This document shows, piece after piece, positions 1-7,788 of a stretch of DNA of 64,000 nucleotides. The notes beneath the pieces were generated by a model. The model saw only the letters and a list, made by a program, of their open reading frames with translations, made no database searches and was not told the origin of the DNA. The first letter of the stretch is position 1. Every line of letters begins with the position of its first letter. Both the position numbers and the translations under genes were made by a program. The stretch covers positions 62,001-126,000 of the forward strand of contig JADEXK010000005.1 in assembly GCA_015207155.1 (NCBI GenBank), read 5' to 3'. The DNA is from Nostocales cyanobacterium LEGE 11386. Lineage in GTDB: Bacteria > Cyanobacteriota > Cyanobacteriia > Cyanobacteriales > Nostocaceae.

Positions 1-382
1 AATTATCTACTGGATCAATGGTTTCGCTACTTTCACCCGACTTAAACTGATGCAGCTTGACAGAAACGGTTGTAGCTTGTGTTTTTTGCTGGTCTAGATA
101 AAAATCTTGTAGTCTACGTTTTAGATAAGCATTCAACCAAGTTATGACACTGCCATAGCTAGAATCGTAAGTTTGACCTGTCAAACCATCACAAACGTTG
201 CGGCAGAAATACAACCAAGTTTGTTGCAGTGCATCTTGATAGTAAGGAGTACTTTCCCGCCAAAGTCTACTGGCAGTTAGGCGAATAATTTGTGTCAGCA
301 GCTTTTGACGCTGAGGGCTTCCAGGTGGGTGTCCACAGGCTTGGGCAACTAAGTTACGTAGTTGGGCATCGAATTCAACCAT
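1..382 (-). CDS. Sigma-70-like RNA polymerase sigma factor, N-terminal part (runs off the window)
   Basis: Not a complete frame: ATG at 382 read leftward stays open to base 1, so about 127 N-terminal residues are visible and the C-terminus is outside. The segments YYQDALQQTWLYFCRN and VITWLNAYLKRRLQDFY look like sigma region 2 of the short sigma-70-like proteins that cyanobacteria often carry next to DUF1822 and CHAT/CHASE2 genes. That association is recalled from the family; those neighbours would lie left of this window. The promoter-binding region 4 is not visible, so function is inferred from about half a protein. The 159 bases before the next gene hold nothing recognisable. Confidence 0.5.
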   Translation of the reverse strand, partial: MVEFDAQLRNLVAQACGHPPGSPQRQKLLTQIIRLTASRLWRESTPYYQDALQQTWLYFCRNVCDGLTGQTYDSSYGSVITWLNAYLKRRLQDFYLDQQKTQATTVSVKLHQFKSGESSETIDPVDN

Positions 383-541
383 GACGATTTGGGACTGGGC
401 GAAGAAAGCAATGATATCTTGGTATTTTGCATGAAATCAAGGTCTAGAAAAATACCTTGTGTCGTGATATTGTCTCATGTTTAATTTCCCCAACCCCAAA
501 TTTTTATTAAACTGTAATTGGACTATAAATTTAGCCAAGAT

Positions 542-1897
542 TCAGAAATTTTGCCACCAAGAATTGGTCAAATTACCCATATTTAACTTCATTTTTTGGC
601 GAATGTCTTGGATCTTCCAGTTCGTTAGCTTGGCTAGAGTCTGGGCTTCTTGTTCAAAACGCTTGGGTAAAGACCGTTGGTATTCTCTGCCTGACTGACA
701 ATTCAGATCACCTGTAAACGGATGTTGTAAGATATAACGCCCCTGAAATGACTGGCGATTAGAAGTTTCTTGAAAAATTGGATCTTCTGGGAATTTATCA
801 CGGGTGTAACGGATATGCAGACGAGTAATGAAAACATTGCTAGTAGGAAATGGCCGACGAAAGCCAGGGGAATTTGGCATACTTGCTGAATTATCATCAA
901 GCCAAAATACGCCTGCTTGCTGCATTTCTTCTCGGTTCAAGGGGTCGGCGGAACAGGGGTCACAATTACCCATATCCCAGGCATATTCTAGAAAGGCGAC
1001 TTTCTTATCTTCTTTTGTATAAGAAGTTTGAAACATGGACTTGTAGAAATTGCTAAATTCATCTTTTATAAATATAGGAATGTTGGCATTAGTAGGAATT
1101 TTCACTGTGCGGTAGTTGGTGATTTCTGCCTGACCTTTGGGCGAGAGAATGTAGACAATCAAATCCTGTTCAGAGGTGGCATTAATCATCCCCAAACGAA
1201 TTGGCAACATGAATTTGGGTGACTGATAAGAAATTTGCAGAGGACGGAGGAATTGATAACCTGATTGCTCAAATTTATCTAAGTTGACTTTGGCAACAAA
1301 GAATTTCATTGAAGAGCGAATATAAGGCTTAAGTAATTGTTTTGCTCCTCGCGGAATTTTATAGCCATTGCGGTTGAGCCAAGTTTCTAAACCACCAGAT
1401 TCTTTAGCACTCAGAATCACAATGTCGTATTCACCAACATTAAAACGTGCCTCCACCGTGACACCCAAGTTAGCATCACTGTCTCTCCTACTCCCAGCCG
1501 ATCTTGCTGTTGGACTAGGTGCTGCTTGAGGCATGATAGATTCGTAAACTGCTGGGGCACAAGGATCTGCATCGAAATACTCTACTAATCGCGGCGCACT
1601 AAAAGCATCCAGGCGCTCAATTATTTTGGGTTGAGCAACACGAACTTGCTCTTTTTGCAATATTGTGGGTACAGGTACTACCATGGCAAAATCTTTAACT
1701 TCACCTTGGAAGTCGTTAGCCGTTGTCAAGATGGTGCGATCGCTATTTCGTGCAATTATCACCTGAGAAGCTTTGTTATATAATTTGGCATCAGCTTTGG
1801 CAACATAAAATCCACAGAATGCCCAAGCTGCTGGTGCAAAGCACAACACAGATATAACTACTACGAGTAAAGGCATGAACAATTGAAATCGCTTCAT
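542..1897 (-). CDS. DUF2330 domain protein, exported
   Basis: 451 residues. The N-terminus is a clear signal peptide: basic MKRF, hydrophobic core, likely cut after AWA near residue 26, leaving a mature start FCGFYV. The N-terminal cysteine-glycine start followed by KADAKLYNKASQVIIARN and VVPVP is typical of DUF2330 (PF10092), a family of unknown biochemical role. A low-complexity Pro/Ser/Arg stretch lies near residues 125-140. The start is supported by AAGGT a few bases upstream. It lies 17 bases downstream of the RnfD-like gene on the same strand, so the two are probably one transcript. The mature protein is expected outside the cytoplasmic membrane. Function unknown; no catalytic motif seen. 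Confidence 0.8.
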   Translation of the reverse strand: MKRFQLFMPLLVVVISVLCFAPAAWAFCGFYVAKADAKLYNKASQVIIARNSDRTILTTANDFQGEVKDFAMVVPVPTILQKEQVRVAQPKIIERLDAFSAPRLVEYFDADPCAPAVYESIMPQAAPSPTARSAGSRRDSDANLGVTVEARFNVGEYDIVILSAKESGGLETWLNRNGYKIPRGAKQLLKPYIRSSMKFFVAKVNLDKFEQSGYQFLRPLQISYQSPKFMLPIRLGMINATSEQDLIVYILSPKGQAEITNYRTVKIPTNANIPIFIKDEFSNFYKSMFQTSYTKEDKKVAFLEYAWDMGNCDPCSADPLNREEMQQAGVFWLDDNSASMPNSPGFRRPFPTSNVFITRLHIRYTRDKFPEDPIFQETSNRQSFQGRYILQHPFTGDLNCQSGREYQRSLPKRFEQEAQTLAKLTNWKIQDIRQKMKLNMGNLTNSWWQNF

Positions 1898-1914
1898 TTT
1901 TTATACCTTATTAT

Positions 1915-2754
1915 TTAAGTACTGATTAAAGAGTTATCCCCCTGCTTCCCCAACCAGGCAAATCGTGGGGCTGACCAAAGAACATCTAGTAAGATAGTCA
2001 AGGGAGCTAGGGCGAACAATGCCCAGAAAACTGCGGTGGAAATAAAGAAATAATTCCGCAGAATAAATGTCAAAATGGCGATACATGCTGACCAAACTAC
2101 ACGCCCAAATTGGCTATTGGGGATTGACCGGGGATCGGTGACCATAAACAAAGCAAATAACAGCAAAGATCCACTCATCAAGCGATGCCAATAAACATCC
2201 CAAGTCCAACCCAAGCAAAGATTGCGAATTGCTTCTAGTAACGAGTAGGTACTTAAAAAAGCGGCCGTAGTGTCCCAGCGACCAATTCTTTGTAAAATCA
2301 TGCCGCCAGCCCCCACAAATAACAATCCATACCACCATTCTTCGCCCCACTGTCCTGGTGAAACCCAAGCATCGGGGGTCAAAACTAAGGCAGTAATCAT
2401 CCCAAAATTGGCAGGATTGAAAAAATGCTTATGATTAACTTGCAACAGAAATTTGCTAGCGATCGCACTAGCGGCGGCTAAAGCCATTGTTGTCCAATGG
2501 TCAGACCGCAAAAGTAGGCTCAGTCCCAATGAGGTAATTAAGGCACTGCGGAGACTCAGAGAAATAACTTGCTCTTGGTCTTGCCATCTCATCATCTTGG
2601 TCTTGACTAGTGACAATAGCCACTGAGTGCATAAACAAGTGGCGATCGCTACTCCGATTAATTCTGGACGCAGTGTCCAATCCCTTGTAGCAATTCCCAA
2701 GACAAGGAACAAGCCCAGAAATAGAATTTGATAATCACGTATATCTTTGAACAA
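1915..2754 (-). CDS. RnfD/NqrB-family membrane protein, stand-alone
   Basis: 279 residues with about eight hydrophobic segments and short loops. Segments SLRSALITSLGLSLLLR, NHKHFFNPANFG and LVLTPDAWVSPGQWG match the pattern of NqrB/RnfD/YeiS membrane subunits, which carry flavin in Rnf and Nqr electron-transport complexes. No rnfA, B, C, E or G gene is near, so it is not part of a full complex here. The flavin-attachment signature (SGAT in RnfD) is not seen; the corresponding stretch appears to be WDTTAAFLSTY. Translation starts at TTG (complement of 2752-2754), supported by AAGGGG just upstream; the nearer ATG runs into a stop at once. Likely cotranscribed with the DUF2330 gene. The role is inferred only from family. 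Confidence 0.7.
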   Translation of the reverse strand: MFKDIRDYQILFLGLFLVLGIATRDWTLRPELIGVAIATCLCTQWLLSLVKTKMMRWQDQEQVISLSLRSALITSLGLSLLLRSDHWTTMALAAASAIASKFLLQVNHKHFFNPANFGMITALVLTPDAWVSPGQWGEEWWYGLLFVGAGGMILQRIGRWDTTAAFLSTYSLLEAIRNLCLGWTWDVYWHRLMSGSLLLFALFMVTDPRSIPNSQFGRVVWSACIAILTFILRNYFFISTAVFWALFALAPLTILLDVLWSAPRFAWLGKQGDNSLIST

Positions 2755-3057
2755 AATTACCCCTTCATTCAGGGATTTCCCGGAGATTTTTCCTCAATCT
2801 AGACGAATGCCAGTTAAAATCACATTGCTGTTACAGAATTTGTTACAAAATCAGTAACTCCTCCATTAGATAGAACAATAAATCGGCTATATCGCCTCGT
2901 TAGTCAGAGGACAGACAATGCATAGCTTTCTAGGATCTATTGAGAAGATAAAAACAGTCATCAGAATTCAATCCTTTACTTGAGGCAGAAAGTAAAGGAC
3001 AAATGTGTGTTATCGCTTAAATGCACATTTCTGAGACAAAATCAGGAGCGTGACACC
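2755..3057. other. Intergenic region between divergent genes
   Basis: 303 bases between the minus-strand RnfD-like gene and the plus-strand phosphoribosyltransferase. It must hold both promoters, but no clear -35/-10 pair, operator or structured element was recognised. An upstream in-frame extension of the phosphoribosyltransferase (from 2980) has no ribosome binding site and is treated as non-coding. Confidence 0.5.
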
Positions 3058-3744
3058 ATGCTATTTAAAAACCGAACAGCCGCAGGTCAATTTTTGGCTG
3101 GGGAGTTAGCAGATTATGCTAATCGCTCAGATGTAATAGTCTTAGGACTGCCCAGGGGTGGTGTACCCGTTGCTTTTGAAGTTGCCAAAGCGTTAAATGC
3201 CCCCTTGGATGTACTTGTGGCACGTAAATTAGGTGTACCAGAGCAAGAAGAATTAGCAATGGGGGCGTTAGCGAAGCTCCCCGGAATTGGGCCCGCTTCG
3301 GGTAGCGTGCGGATAATTAATGAATACATCGTCAATCAGGCGAATATCTCCGATGAGACAATTGCCAGAGTAGCAGTGCAAGAAGAACGAGAGTTAGAAC
3401 GTCGAGAACAGCTTTATCGAGGCGATCGCCCTTTCCCTGATTTACGGGGACGCACAGTTATTTTGGTAGATGATGGTTTAGCAACTGGTGCCACCATGTG
3501 GGCTGCTGTGGCTGCCGTGCGGCGAGAGCAACCCGCTCGGATTGTGATTGCAGTGCCGGTGGCTGCAACCGAAACCTGCCAAGAGTTGGCACAAGCGGTA
3601 GACGATATAGTCTGTGCGGCCACACCTAGCCCCTTTTATAGTGTTGGTTTGTGGTATGAAGATTTTCCCCAAACTACAGATGATGAAGTCCGCGACTTAC
3701 TAGCAAAAGCAACAAATCATCAACCATTAAAAGTGCTGAGTTAG
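3058..3744 (+). CDS. Phosphoribosyltransferase family protein
   Basis: 228 residues from the ATG at 3058, chosen over an earlier in-frame start because CAGGAG sits 10-15 bases upstream. It has a type I PRTase fold signature: the PRPP-binding loop VILVDDGLATGAT near residues 140-152, preceded by LGLPRGGVPVAFEVAKAL and the ARKLGVP segment. These are typical of the predicted phosphoribosyltransferases (PF00156) that often accompany dienelactone hydrolase or stress genes. The substrate base is not predictable from sequence. It is followed after 76 bases by the HPF/cold-shock fusion on the same strand, suggesting a stress-related operon. Predicted cytosolic. Confidence 0.85.
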   Translation: MLFKNRTAAGQFLAGELADYANRSDVIVLGLPRGGVPVAFEVAKALNAPLDVLVARKLGVPEQEELAMGALAKLPGIGPASGSVRIINEYIVNQANISDETIARVAVQEERELERREQLYRGDRPFPDLRGRTVILVDDGLATGATMWAAVAAVRREQPARIVIAVPVAATETCQELAQAVDDIVCAATPSPFYSVGLWYEDFPQTTDDEVRDLLAKATNHQPLKVLS

Positions 3745-3820
3745 ACGAACATCACCTGAGAGCTAGTTAGCATACGCGAAATTACTTTTGGCTGTTGCTT
3801 ATTTAAATTTTGACGAAAAT

Positions 3821-4450
3821 ATGAAAATTCCACCAGAAATCACCTATCGCAATGTCGAGAAAACAAATGCGATTGCAGCCTTAGTTAATGAAAAAATTGC
3901 CAAATTAGAGCATGTTTGTAATTACATTAATAGTTGCCATATAGCAATAGAAAAGACACACGATCGCCCCCGTAGTGGTTCTCCTTACCGAGTGCGAATT
4001 GATATTACAGTACCACCGGGTCACGAAATTGTGGCAGAAAGCAATCCGGGTGAGAGTAACCAATATGACCCTTTAGATGCAGTGATTCGGGATGCCTTTA
4101 ATGCCGCTCGTCAGCAACTCATTAAACTAAATCAGCGCCAGCATGAAAGCGATCGCTCCCAAAGTCATGAACAGGCTCAGGAAACAACTGCACTTGTTAC
4201 CAAGCTGTTTCGAGATCAAGGCTATGGCTTTCTGAAAACTTTGGATGGTCAAGAAATCTACTTCCACCGCAATAGCGTATTGCATGACGGCTTTGAACGC
4301 TTAGAAATTGGCACTGGTGTGCACTTTGCCCTAGAACAGGGCGAAGAAGGCCCCCAAGCCAGCACCGTCAAGATTGTTGATAAACCAGGTGTTCGTGCTG
4401 GCAAGTCTGATCAAACCTTAATTGAACCACCATTAGACTGGAGGAAATAA
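3821..4450 (+). CDS. Ribosome hibernation factor-like (HPF/RaiA) domain fused to a cold-shock domain
   Basis: 209 residues from ATG 3821; an in-frame TTG at 3788 would add 11 residues but lacks support. Residues 1-105 have the HPF/RaiA pattern: short beta strands, then IEKTHDRP, YRVRIDITVPPGHEIV and the DAVIRDAFNAARQQL helix. A Gln/Ser/His linker follows. The C-terminal part (about 125-195) is a cold-shock (CSD/OB) domain with RNP1-like GYGFLKT and RNP2-like IYFHRNSV. Known HPF proteins bind the 30S A/P site in stationary phase; CSDs bind single-stranded RNA. A role in stress protection of ribosomes or RNA is inferred. It is much shorter than long HPF and has the CSD in place of the usual dimerisation tail. 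Confidence 0.8.
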   Translation: MKIPPEITYRNVEKTNAIAALVNEKIAKLEHVCNYINSCHIAIEKTHDRPRSGSPYRVRIDITVPPGHEIVAESNPGESNQYDPLDAVIRDAFNAARQQLIKLNQRQHESDRSQSHEQAQETTALVTKLFRDQGYGFLKTLDGQEIYFHRNSVLHDGFERLEIGTGVHFALEQGEEGPQASTVKIVDKPGVRAGKSDQTLIEPPLDWRK

Positions 4451-4454
4451 GCGT

Positions 4455-4649
4455 GTGAACTCACAAGTTAATGAATTAAAACAAACTGCATCTCAGTTAC
4501 TTGCAGCCATGCTATCCAATCCCCACATTTACCCAAAAGTCAGTGATGAGGCAGGTTGTGGACAAATGGAACAGCAATTGATTATTGCCGCCGTGGAGAT
4601 AGCTGAACGCTTAAACCAGCATTGCGAAGCAGCAGGTAGAGACCAATGA
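4455..4649 (+). CDS. Small conserved-looking hypothetical protein
   Basis: 64 residues starting at GTG 4455, four bases after the previous stop, with a strong GGAGGAAA Shine-Dalgarno overlapping the end of the HPF/CSD gene. That arrangement argues for a real, translationally linked gene. The protein is mostly helical (two amphipathic helices, LKQTASQLLAAMLS and QQLIIAAVEIAERLNQHC) with no signal peptide or membrane segment. No family recognised. Its position in the PRTase-HPF operon suggests a stress-related role, but that is inference. Confidence 0.65.
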   Translation: MNSQVNELKQTASQLLAAMLSNPHIYPKVSDEAGCGQMEQQLIIAAVEIAERLNQHCEAAGRDQ

Positions 4650-4670
4650 CGATCAACTTTCTCACTTCTG

Positions 4671-4745
4671 ACTCTATGCGTCTGGAGCGCACGCCACTTG
4701 CTAGAAGTCGGGAGACCCGCAGGGCGCAGTGGCTCCTCTGCGTGA
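4671..4745. repeat. Dispersed GC-rich repeat fragment
   Basis: A GC-rich patch in an otherwise AT-rich gap, with short mirrored pieces such as CGGGAGACCCG and GCGTCTGG/CTCCTCTGCG. It resembles the small interspersed repeats of Nostoc-type genomes. No second copy was found in this window, so it is a weak call. Confidence 0.35.
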
Positions 4746-4782
4746 GCAAAATCCATACTTAATAAACAGCAACTAATCGCAC

Positions 4783-5256
4783 ATGGAACTTCAAAGCCTG
4801 GCTTTTTTCATTGGCAGTACAATCCCCTTTAAATACACCTGCGATGGTAATGATATTTCCCCACCTTTAAGTTGGGACAGTCCACCCGCCGGTACAGTGA
4901 GTTTTGCACTGCTAATGGAAGACCCCGATGCACCGAAACAAACTTTTACTCATTGGGTTGTCTATGACTTACCTGCTAATTTGCGCCACCTACCAGAAGG
5001 CATAACACAAGAACCTCATCTTCCCAGTGGTGGAGTGCAAGGAAAAAATGATTTTGGTCAGTTAGGTTATGGCGGCCCCTGTCCACCTAGCGGTACTCAT
5101 CGCTACTTCTTCAAACTTTATGCCCTTGATCAATTGCTAGGTTTACCAGCCGGAGTGACTAAAGCTGAAATGCTAGCAGCAATGAAAGGTCACGTTTTAG
5201 AGGCAGTAGAACTGATGGGACGCTACACCAGAGAAGGTTCTTTGAATCTTGTATGA
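4783..5256 (+). CDS. YbhB/YbcL-type PEBP (Raf kinase inhibitor-like) protein
   Basis: 157 residues, normal length for bacterial phosphatidylethanolamine-binding-like proteins. Diagnostic segments: IPFKYTCDGNDISPPLSW, the ligand-pocket motif DPDAP with THWVVYDLPA, GGVQGKNDFGQLGYGGPCPP and HRYFFKLYALD. No signal peptide, so it is cytosolic. The biochemical role of bacterial YbhB proteins is not settled; they keep an anion-binding pocket. It stands between unrelated genes and converges with the next gene, leaving only 6 bases between the stops. Confidence 0.92.
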   Translation: MELQSLAFFIGSTIPFKYTCDGNDISPPLSWDSPPAGTVSFALLMEDPDAPKQTFTHWVVYDLPANLRHLPEGITQEPHLPSGGVQGKNDFGQLGYGGPCPPSGTHRYFFKLYALDQLLGLPAGVTKAEMLAAMKGHVLEAVELMGRYTREGSLNLV

Positions 5257-5262
5257 GGTCAA

Positions 5263-5778
5263 TCAACCAGTTTGATAATCTGTATATCCTTGAATATTTT
5301 CCGGTTCAAATTGACGCAGGATGCGAGTAGCTTGGCGGATTAAGTCTTCATTTCCGGTAACCACAATCAGGTATTTGCCAGCATTTAGACGATTACGGTA
5401 AGACAAAGCATCACCACTACCAACTGTTAAACCAACTCCTCCGCCAATTAAATAAGCTCCTAAAGCACCCGATGCAGCGCCTAATAAACCACCAATAAGA
5501 TGATTAGCAAATGCGGTAGTTTGAGGAAGAATATCGATTCCCGTAAGTAAATTGAAAGCAAAACCTGCTAAAAATCCAAAAGGTATGAGCCAGTAAATGA
5601 GCTTATTGACTTGTTTACTGGCTTGTTTATTTGGATCAATGAGTCCAAATTCATCAGCACTTTGATAACCCTTGCCCAAAATATGAACTTGTGAGGTAGG
5701 CAAGTTTTCGGTTTCTAGTGCTGAGTAGGCGGTTTCTGCTTGGATTCGGTCTGGTAAGACTGCAACAAGGTAATTCAT
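5263..5778 (-). CDS. Conserved cyanobacterial membrane protein with glycine-rich core
   Basis: 171 residues. The first 60 residues are soluble and look like the N-terminus of general-stress GSP17M/DUF1269-type proteins (AVLPDRIQAETAYSALE). Two hydrophobic segments follow (about 66-84 and 92-118), the second very rich in glycine and alanine (LIGGLLGAASGALGAYLIGG), as in glycine-zipper proteins. The C-terminal part returns to a soluble alpha/beta pattern (KYLIVVTGNEDLIRQATRIL). No catalytic motif. A stress-related envelope role is possible; function unknown. Confidence 0.7.
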   Translation of the reverse strand: MNYLVAVLPDRIQAETAYSALETENLPTSQVHILGKGYQSADEFGLIDPNKQASKQVNKLIYWLIPFGFLAGFAFNLLTGIDILPQTTAFANHLIGGLLGAASGALGAYLIGGGVGLTVGSGDALSYRNRLNAGKYLIVVTGNEDLIRQATRILRQFEPENIQGYTDYQTG

Positions 5779-6112
5779 AACCAGCTATTCTGGGGGTATT
5801 TACTTCAAACTTAAAATATGTATTAAATTGAGGCGACAAAATTTTTAATCCAGCAGCAACCAAATACATCACCTTGCTGTGATCATATAGTTGCTACTTT
5901 GAGCAGAGTTAAGTAACCTGGGAAGCTTGCAAATTTCCAGCAAATAAATTTGAGCAATCAAGTCTATTGCTTTCAGATTTGAAATTTCCCAGGATAATTC
6001 ATTTACTACTACTGCTACTAAGCAAAATAACTGCTAGTATTTTGTCCAGCTTCTAACTTAAGAAAGAACTTATTTTTTACAAGGAAGATTGCATCTATTT
6101 ATAGAGTGCTAC
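5779..6112. other. Intergenic region, nothing recognised
   Basis: 334 AT-rich bases between two minus-strand genes. They must contain the promoter of the glycine-rich membrane protein gene, but no clear promoter, hairpin or operator stood out. The part near 6105-6130 has a short CAGCACTTAGCACT repeat of STRR type. Confidence 0.5.
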
Positions 6113-6325
6113 TCAGCACTTAGCACTACTAAAAGCTATTCTGCCTTTTTGTTTTTTGTAAACGCGCTTGACTGCACTCCAAGCAACACGAAAGGCGCGC
6201 TCTTCTTCTTTGTATTCTTCTTCAGCGCTATTAAATGCAGCCCGAAAAATTTCTTGGCCGTGTTTAGGTAAGTTGTCTTTGACTATATCTGGTAAGTCCT
6301 CAATTTCTTGGTAAGGCATAAGCAT
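6113..6325 (-). CDS. chaB: ChaB family protein
   Basis: 70 residues. MPYQEIEDLPDIVKDNLP, HGQEIFRAAFNSAEEEY and AFRVAWSAVKRVYKK are the hallmarks of ChaB, a small acidic/basic protein first linked to the ChaA cation antiporter. Its biochemical role is unclear. Two possible starts exist, ATG 6325 and ATG 6319 (MPYQ, the usual family start). The first ATG shares its A with the upstream stop (TAATG), so translation is probably coupled to the PPOX gene. The C-terminal tail QKGRIAFSSAKC is longer than in the family and weakly conserved-looking. Confidence 0.85.
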   Translation of the reverse strand: MLMPYQEIEDLPDIVKDNLPKHGQEIFRAAFNSAEEEYKEEERAFRVAWSAVKRVYKKQKGRIAFSSAKC

Positions 6326-6798
6326 TATTTAGTACGAGAAACTGTGGATGTGGGATTCAACTCAATTATTTGTGGATGAATGGTTGATAAACTATCCCAG
6401 TAATCAGCTTTGTTCATATTCACCTTAAGCAAAATAATATCGGGTTCATCTAGTCCTTTGGGCAACCAAGTGTGAAGTTCTGGCTGCCAATGTTCTTGCA
6501 TCTTGTTGCGGTCTCTCACTAGTTGTGCTGTACCTGATATGGAAATGTATTGCTGCTGATCAGGTGACGTAAAACTCACATTGACCTGTTGATGGTGTTG
6601 AATATCAGTCACTTTCTGAGAATGTGCATAAGTAAAAAACCAAAGTGCGCCATCAGAGCTAATTTCACCACTTTTGCACATGGGACAACTGTGTAAGTTG
6701 CCATTTTGGTCAATTGTGGTGAACATGCCACAGTTAATATCGGCAATTATTTCACGTAGCTGTTGAACTTGTTGATCACGGTCTGTAGAAGTTGTCAT
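6325..6798 (-). CDS. Pyridoxamine 5'-phosphate oxidase-like (general stress protein 26 type) protein
   Basis: 157 residues with the split-barrel flavin-binding pattern of the GSP26/PPOX group: FTTIDQNGNLHSCPMCKSG, GALWFFTYAHSQKVTDI, VNVSFTSPDQQQYISISG and a C-terminal ADYWDSL segment. Members bind FMN, F420 or heme; which one applies here cannot be read from sequence. Cytosolic. The gene ends in TAATG shared with chaB. In cyanobacteria GSP26-like genes are commonly stress induced, which fits ChaB and the neighbouring glycine-rich membrane protein; that is inference. Confidence 0.85.
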   Translation of the reverse strand: MTTSTDRDQQVQQLREIIADINCGMFTTIDQNGNLHSCPMCKSGEISSDGALWFFTYAHSQKVTDIQHHQQVNVSFTSPDQQQYISISGTAQLVRDRNKMQEHWQPELHTWLPKGLDEPDIILLKVNMNKADYWDSLSTIHPQIIELNPTSTVSRTK

Positions 6799-7116
6799 TT
6801 ATTTTGTTTTCCAGAGTAATCATTGTCTACAAGAGCTAGTAAAGCTCTTTATTCAGTATTAAGGGTTTTTCTTGTCAATAACGTGACTCTAGAGATGGAA
6901 TTTTGCTAACAGTATTTCTCTAATGTATAACCATAGAAATATAGGAGAGCGGGCTTGCCGTGAGCATAGTCGAACGGGAATAGGAGAGAGTAATAATATA
7001 ACTTCTCTCTCCCTCCGCTTCTTTTACACTGTTTCTGTAACTTTCGGCTGATGAAAATAGAGATAGATGTAATTACGCTTGTAGGTTGATTCCTTATTCT
7101 TGAAGAATATTTGCAA
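6799..7116. other. Divergent intergenic region with a dispersed-repeat fragment
   Basis: 318 bases between the minus-strand PPOX gene and a plus-strand gene. Bases 6943-6985 (GAGAGCGGGCTTGCCGTGAG and following, ending GGAATAGGAGAGAG) resemble small interspersed repeats of filamentous cyanobacteria. Promoters in both directions must lie here but were not resolved. Confidence 0.45.
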
Positions 7117-7647
7117 ATGACATCTACAATTGATTTGCCAGAAATTGTTGACAGTCTCACAGCAATAATTTGTTCACCTCTGATTATCCCTGTTGCTGAA
7201 GCTGTAAAACAGCCTGTAGTCAAAACTACTATTAGAGAGGGTATGGCTTTGTCTGAAAGGTTGCAACAAGCAATCATGGAAGCGGAAGATGTATTTGCAA
7301 ATGTGGCAGCAGAAGTCAATACCTATTTCACGAAAGAAAGGCGGGAAAAAGTTGATTCTAGAACTACTCAACAATATTTAACAGATGGTAAATCTGAAGT
7401 AGCTCAGGATTTTCTCAATGTCATGTCTGACTTCAACAGTGATGTCAGTAGAATGACAAACGGTGTGGCAGATTTGCGGTTGCTAGTTCCTGTAGTGTTG
7501 GGTTTGTTTACTATCCGACAGTTGCTAAAGCAGGGACTACAACTTGAAGAAATTCCCTGGTATGTATTGGCATGGTTTACCTTTGATACTTTTGTCAAAC
7601 TTAACAAGGAATATGAGTTACGGTTATCAAACTTACCTAGAGATTAG
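7117..7647 (+). CDS. Hypothetical protein upstream of the P-type ATPase
   Basis: 176 residues from ATG 7117 (a TTG two codons earlier is possible). The N-terminal half (IVDSLTAIICSPLIIPVAEAV) could be membrane associated; residues 55-85 are a charged helix; a second hydrophobic stretch LRLLVPVVLGLFTIRQLL is near 125-142. The C-terminus PWYVLAWFTFDTFVKLN is aromatic. It lies 141 bases upstream of the cation ATPase on the same strand. Similar small proteins (DUF5132-like) accompany HMA2-type ATPases in cyanobacteria as far as I recall. A transporter-accessory role is inferred, not shown. Confidence 0.6.
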   Translation: MTSTIDLPEIVDSLTAIICSPLIIPVAEAVKQPVVKTTIREGMALSERLQQAIMEAEDVFANVAAEVNTYFTKERREKVDSRTTQQYLTDGKSEVAQDFLNVMSDFNSDVSRMTNGVADLRLLVPVVLGLFTIRQLLKQGLQLEEIPWYVLAWFTFDTFVKLNKEYELRLSNLPRD

Positions 7648-7788
7648 CTAAAAATATCATAGGCTGAAAATTTACAAGTTTTAATAGTATAGAGATTCGG
7701 AAGTTTCAGTCTGATAACTATAATTAAATTAAGCATATAAATTATAGCCCAGCGATGTTTTAGGGGCATTAAAGGAGCAAAACTTGCT

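Noticed and set aside
6906..7319. 137-codon minus-strand frame
   Set aside because: It is mostly the shadow of the 7117-7647 gene and includes a dispersed repeat; composition is not protein-like.
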